Shown one piece after another: positions 28,915 to 33,125 of a stretch of 33,125 bases of DNA. A program made the translations under genes and the position numbers. The notes beneath the pieces were generated by a model. The model was given only the letters and a program-made list of their open reading frames with translations, did no database searches and was not told the DNA's origin. Each line of letters starts with the position of its first letter. Within the stretch, counting starts at the first letter, position 1. The stretch is from NCBI GenBank assembly GCA_029287615.1, contig JARFQV010000180.1:1-33125 (forward strand). The letters are read 5' to 3'. Source of the DNA: Pseudomonadota bacterium. Lineage in GTDB: Bacteria > Pseudomonadota > Gammaproteobacteria > UBA9214.

Positions 28915-29121
28915 ATTACTTGCAAATCCGGGCGGGGACGGCCTGGCGTACCCCCTTTGTCCAGGATCAAGTCTTTTCCGGCTGTTATCACCATGATTTG
29001 TTATCCTACCTGATCCTGTTCAACGAAGGTCTGGGGTGGTCTGTACAGGAACAGATCGCCTTTTCGTCAGTTATGCAGGAATAGTTGGACTGACAGACCG
29101 CCATATCACCGAGGACATAGC

Positions 29122-30279
29122 ATGAGCGAATATTTGCCGGGCCTGGAAGGCGTTCCAGCCACCAAGTCGAATATATCCTACCTTGACGGGAAGAAAGGGA
29201 TACTCACTTATCGCGGTTACCGGATCGTGGATCTGGCTGAACACAGCAGTTTTGAGGAGACCAGCCTGCTGCTGCTGGATGGTGATCTACCCCGGCAGGA
29301 TCAGCTTCAGGAGTTCGATCGGCAGTTACGCAATAACCGGGTGGTGAAGTACAACATCCGCGAGATTATGAAGTGCCTCCCGGCCACCGGTCACCCGATG
29401 GAGATGCTGCAGACATCGGTGGCCAGTCTGGGTATGTTCTATGCAGGAGACGAATGTCTGACCGGTAGTGACCGGTGTGAGGACCTGCACTACATCCATA
29501 ACATGTCGATCAAGATCATTGCCCGTATGGCAACGCTGGTGGCCATGTGGCAACACATACGCAATGGCTATGAGCCCTTTGCACCGCGCAAGGACCTGAA
29601 TTATGCCGGTAATCTCCTGTACATGTTCACCGGCGTGGAGCCTGATCCGTTCGAGGCCAGGATTATTGATGCCTGTCTGATCCTGCACGCAGAGCACACC
29701 ATCAATGCCTCCACCTTTGCTGCGCTGGTCGCCGGATCGACGCTTGCCAGTCCATATCTGGTCGTGGCCGCCGCGATCGGGACGCTCGCCGGGCCCCTGC
29801 ATGGCGGAGCCAATCAGCGGGTGGTCGAGATGCTGAGGGAGATCGGTTCGCCTGATAAGGTGCAGGCATGGCTGGATAAAAAGCTCGCCAACAAGGAGAT
29901 CATCTGGGGTATGGGGCATCGCGAATACAAGGTCAAGGATCCCCGCGCCATTATCCTGCAGAAGATGATGCAACAACTCATGGATCATCGGGGCGGGAAG
30001 ATCAGCAGGGAATTCGAAACGGCACTGGCGCTGGAGGCGGCCTGTGAGGAACGGCTGGCCTCAAAGGGTGTATATGCCAACGTGGATTTCTATTCCGGGA
30101 TCCTGTATTCGGAACTGGGGATAAAGGAGGACCAGTTTACCTCGATATTCGCAGTCGCCCGCAGTGCAGGATGGCTGGCTCACTGGCGTGAACAGCTCAA
30201 GGACAACCGTATCTTCCGGCCGACCCAGGTCTATACCGGCTATGCTCCCCGGGACTATACACCCATCGATCGGCGCTAG
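29122..30279 (+). CDS. gltA: Citrate synthase
   Basis: GLEGVPATKSNISYLDGKKGILTYRGYRIVDLAEHSSFEE...HAEHTINASTFAALVAGSTLASPYLVVAAAIGTLAGPLHGGANQRV...GMGHREYKVKDPRA. Confidence 0.93.
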   Translation: MSEYLPGLEGVPATKSNISYLDGKKGILTYRGYRIVDLAEHSSFEETSLLLLDGDLPRQDQLQEFDRQLRNNRVVKYNIREIMKCLPATGHPMEMLQTSVASLGMFYAGDECLTGSDRCEDLHYIHNMSIKIIARMATLVAMWQHIRNGYEPFAPRKDLNYAGNLLYMFTGVEPDPFEARIIDACLILHAEHTINASTFAALVAGSTLASPYLVVAAAIGTLAGPLHGGANQRVVEMLREIGSPDKVQAWLDKKLANKEIIWGMGHREYKVKDPRAIILQKMMQQLMDHRGGKISREFETALALEAACEERLASKGVYANVDFYSGILYSELGIKEDQFTSIFAVARSAGWLAHWREQLKDNRIFRPTQVYTGYAPRDYTPIDRR

Positions 30280-31694
30280 TTCCGGTTCGCGGCAACCTGT
30301 GTCTCGCGAAGCGTTTCAAGACGGGCAAACAGGTTGTCCGCTGTTTCCCTGAAGTCCTGGTAGTAGGCCTTGTCGAGTGGGGGGCTGCCGGGTAACTTGA
30401 CGGTGAGCGGGTTACGGTGTGTACCGTTGACGCGCAATTCGTAATGCAGGTGGGGGCCCGTAGCGAGTCCGGTGCTGCCCACATAACCGATGACCTGCCC
30501 CTGCTTGATACGGCCGCCGTTACGCTGTCCCTTGGCATATCCAGAGAGGTGGGCATAGAGGGTACTGTATTTGGATCCGTGCTGGATGACGACAGTCTTG
30601 CCGTATCCGCCTTTTTTGCCCCGGAAGGTAATCTTGCCATCACTGGTGGCCTTTACGGGAGTGCCTCTCGATGCGGCGTAATCGACGCCCTTGTGGGCGC
30701 GGATCTTGTTCAGGACCGGATGTTTGCGGCCCAGGCTGAAGCCGGAGCTGATGCGAGTGAAGGCAACCGGGGAGCGTAGAAAGGCCTTGCGCATACTGCT
30801 GCCATCCAGTGCGTAGTAATCGGTTTTCCCGCTGTCATCCGTGTAACGGATTGCCTGATGGGCCTTTCCCTGGCTGACGAATTCGGCGGCCAGGATCGTG
30901 CCCTTGTTGAGCCTTTTCCCGTCCAGCCATGATTCTTCATAAAGCAGCGTGAACCGGTCGCCCTCGCGTATATCGAGGGCAAAATCTATATCCCAGCCGA
31001 ATATGTTCGCCAGCTCCATGGTGAGGGAATCGGGTATACCTTCCTTGCGGGCGGCCAGAAACAGTGAGCTGGTGATTACGCCGCTGGCGTGCTGGATTCG
31101 CTTATCCGGTGTCCGATGGGTTGTGATGGCTTCGAAGCCGTCTCCGTTGCGTCGTACCGTAAGAGAATTGAGGGGATCGATCTGGTAGACGAGTGCAAGC
31201 AGGCCATCTTCTGGATTGCTGCGGATACTCAGGGTTTCGCCCGGATGAATCTTCTTGAGGGTATGCGTTGATCCACCGAGTGCAAGCACTTCATGCAGTT
31301 GTCTGGCACTCAGGCCCACCCGGGAAAAGATCACCGCAAGACTGTCTCCGCTTTTCACGGTTACGGTTTGCCAGTCTTCCTCGGGATCGGGTTCCGGCTG
31401 TATGGATTGTGCCTTGATTCCCTCCGGAGGTATTGCGGTATCTCTCTCTGGAAGGGCAAGCTGCCGGGTAATCTCGGCACCGATGCCCTGGTCCCCGGCC
31501 GGCGTGGATTTGTTGATAGTCTGGGCCTGGCGTGTGGCTTCTGCCTGAAACGGCATGATCAGCACAACAATCGCAACGAAACTGGCGGCGAGAGATACCA
31601 GCAGCCAGTGTATCGGCTGGATTCGGCCCAGCCTGGATCCTGGCCGGCCCAGCCGGGACTTGTAGTCAGTGTTTATCAGGGGTTGATAATTCAC
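30276..31694 (-). CDS. LysM/OapA-like and M23-family murein DD-metallopeptidase (MepM-like)
   Basis: TVKSGDSLAVIFSRVGLSARQLHEVL; HPVLNKIRAHKGVDYAASRGTPVKATSDGKITFRGKKGGYGKTVVIQHG...ATGPHLHYELRVNGTHRNP. Confidence 0.93.
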   Translation of the reverse strand: MNYQPLINTDYKSRLGRPGSRLGRIQPIHWLLVSLAASFVAIVVLIMPFQAEATRQAQTINKSTPAGDQGIGAEITRQLALPERDTAIPPEGIKAQSIQPEPDPEEDWQTVTVKSGDSLAVIFSRVGLSARQLHEVLALGGSTHTLKKIHPGETLSIRSNPEDGLLALVYQIDPLNSLTVRRNGDGFEAITTHRTPDKRIQHASGVITSSLFLAARKEGIPDSLTMELANIFGWDIDFALDIREGDRFTLLYEESWLDGKRLNKGTILAAEFVSQGKAHQAIRYTDDSGKTDYYALDGSSMRKAFLRSPVAFTRISSGFSLGRKHPVLNKIRAHKGVDYAASRGTPVKATSDGKITFRGKKGGYGKTVVIQHGSKYSTLYAHLSGYAKGQRNGGRIKQGQVIGYVGSTGLATGPHLHYELRVNGTHRNPLTVKLPGSPPLDKAYYQDFRETADNLFARLETLRETQVAANRN

Positions 31695-31882
31695 GGGTAT
31701 ATCTCAGGGATGTTTGCGTAAAATAATGGGAAATTCGTGTCTGGTCAATATTTTCCGGGTTGTCGGGATGTGATCTTCCCGCCTTTCCGGCACGGTTTTG
31801 CGGTTTTCTGGCGATATCCCGGAATTCTACAATGAGTATGATAATCTGTTGATTATCGATTATCCGCTGGAGCGTTCTATAC

Positions 31883-33079
31883 ATGTCGGTTGCAGATGAA
31901 CTCAGGGAATTGAAGCGGGGCGCTGATGAAGTCCTGATTGAATCCGAGTTGGTGGAAAGACTGAAATTGGGGAGACCGCTTCGTGTAAAGGCCGGTTTCG
32001 ACCCCACCGCCCCGGATTTGCATCTTGGTCATACTGTGCTGCTCAATAAATTACGTCAGTTTCAGGATATCGGCCACGAGGCAATTTTCCTTATCGGCGA
32101 CTTTACCGGCATGATTGGCGACCCGACTGGAAAAAATGCGACAAGACAGCCCCTTACAAGGGATGACGTGATCGAGAACGCCCGCACCTATGAAGAGCAG
32201 ATCTACCGGATCCTGGAGCCGGAAAAGACACTGGTCATGTTCAATTCAAGCTGGATGAACCAGATGGATTCCGCGGGACTGGTCCAGCTGGCCGCGAAGC
32301 ATACCGTGGCACGGATGCTGGAGCGGGACGATTTCCAGAAGCGCTACGGCAGTGGTCAGCCGATCTCGATTCACGAGTTTCTGTATCCGTTGATTCAGGG
32401 TTACGATTCTGTCGCCCTGAAATCCGACGTGGAACTGGGCGGTACGGACCAGAAATTCAATCTCCTGGTCGGTCGGGAACTGCAGAAGCATTATGGCCAG
32501 AAGCAGCAGGTTGTACTGACAATGCCCCTCCTGGAAGGGCTGGACGGTGTGCAGAAGATGTCCAAGTCACTGGGTAACTACATCGGAATCACCGAGTCGG
32601 CTGACGAGATGTTTGGCAAGGTGATGTCGGTTTCCGATGAGCTGATGTGGCGCTGGTTCGAGCTGCTGAGCTTCCGGCCCATGGCGGAAATCGGCAGGTG
32701 GCGGAAGGAAGTGTCCGAGGGGGCGAACCCCCGCGATGTCAAGTTCCGTCTGGCCGGCGAAATTGTCGAGCGTTTCCATGACAGGGCCAGTGCAGAAAAG
32801 GCGCTGGAGAATTTTGTGGCTCGTTTTCAGAAGGGAGCCATTCCCGATGAAATGCCGGAAGTGATACTGACGGCCGTTGATGGCGGGATCGGAATCGCCC
32901 ATGCCCTGAAAGGCGCCAGTCTCACGGGCAGTACCTCGGAGGCCTTTCGCATGATCAAGCAGGGTGCGGTTCGGGTTGACGGGCAGCGGGTAGAGGACCG
33001 GGACCTGCAATTGTCAGCGGGTATGACCCATGTGGTCCAGGTAGGCAAGAGACGTTATGCCCGCGTTACCATCTCCTGA
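31883..33079 (+). CDS. tyrS: Tyrosyl-tRNA synthetase
   Basis: [56 protein letters not shown]-terminal S4 domain. Confidence 0.97.
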   Translation: MSVADELRELKRGADEVLIESELVERLKLGRPLRVKAGFDPTAPDLHLGHTVLLNKLRQFQDIGHEAIFLIGDFTGMIGDPTGKNATRQPLTRDDVIENARTYEEQIYRILEPEKTLVMFNSSWMNQMDSAGLVQLAAKHTVARMLERDDFQKRYGSGQPISIHEFLYPLIQGYDSVALKSDVELGGTDQKFNLLVGRELQKHYGQKQQVVLTMPLLEGLDGVQKMSKSLGNYIGITESADEMFGKVMSVSDELMWRWFELLSFRPMAEIGRWRKEVSEGANPRDVKFRLAGEIVERFHDRASAEKALENFVARFQKGAIPDEMPEVILTAVDGGIGIAHALKGASLTGSTSEAFRMIKQGAVRVDGQRVEDRDLQLSAGMTHVVQVGKRRYARVTIS

Positions 33080-33125
33080 AGGTGCTTTCTAATTACCTGA
33101 ATAATTTGTAAAAAAATATAATATT

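Noticed and set aside
1-33125. CRISPR array, tRNA, rRNA, prophage or defence island
   Set aside because: No regularly spaced direct repeats, cloverleaf/TPsiC-like segments, rRNA stretches or phage/defence proteins were noticed by eye; a tRNAscan/Infernal run would be needed to exclude small RNAs.

Overview
This 33-kb window looks like a chromosomal segment from a GC-rich gammaproteobacterium. It is mostly ordinary, densely packed genes. From left to right it contains: a multi-CxxCH Tll0287/DUF3365-like cytochrome; an eroded IS3-family transposase fragment; a ROK sugar kinase; and a cobalamin salvage locus (btuF, PduO-type adenosyltransferase, a dedicated TonB, btuB with a clear cobalamin riboswitch, btuD, btuC). 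Next come a HAD phosphatase, rppH-ptsP, and an AT-rich promoter with a strong Fur-box match driving a porin / FMN-binding / PepSY-TM gene set. A HesB-type A-type carrier with an unusual Cys-rich tail follows, translationally overlapping an ATP-grasp enzyme. The rest comprises yggX, hemJ, a TlpA-like protein, a DUF4126 protein, a ClC channel, and the argC - DUF6776-like - bactofilin - erpA - citrate synthase - M23 peptidase - tyrS block. The observations most worth follow-up are: (1) the Fur-box-controlled porin + predicted covalently flavinylated protein + PepSY module; (2) a 287-bp MITE-like element with 25-bp perfect terminal inverted repeats and a TA target duplication, inserted 14 bp upstream of the bactofilin start codon; (3) the overlapping HesB-variant/ATP-grasp pair. 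No CRISPR array, tRNA or rRNA was seen. All calls come from reading the sequence and recalling protein families; no database search was run.
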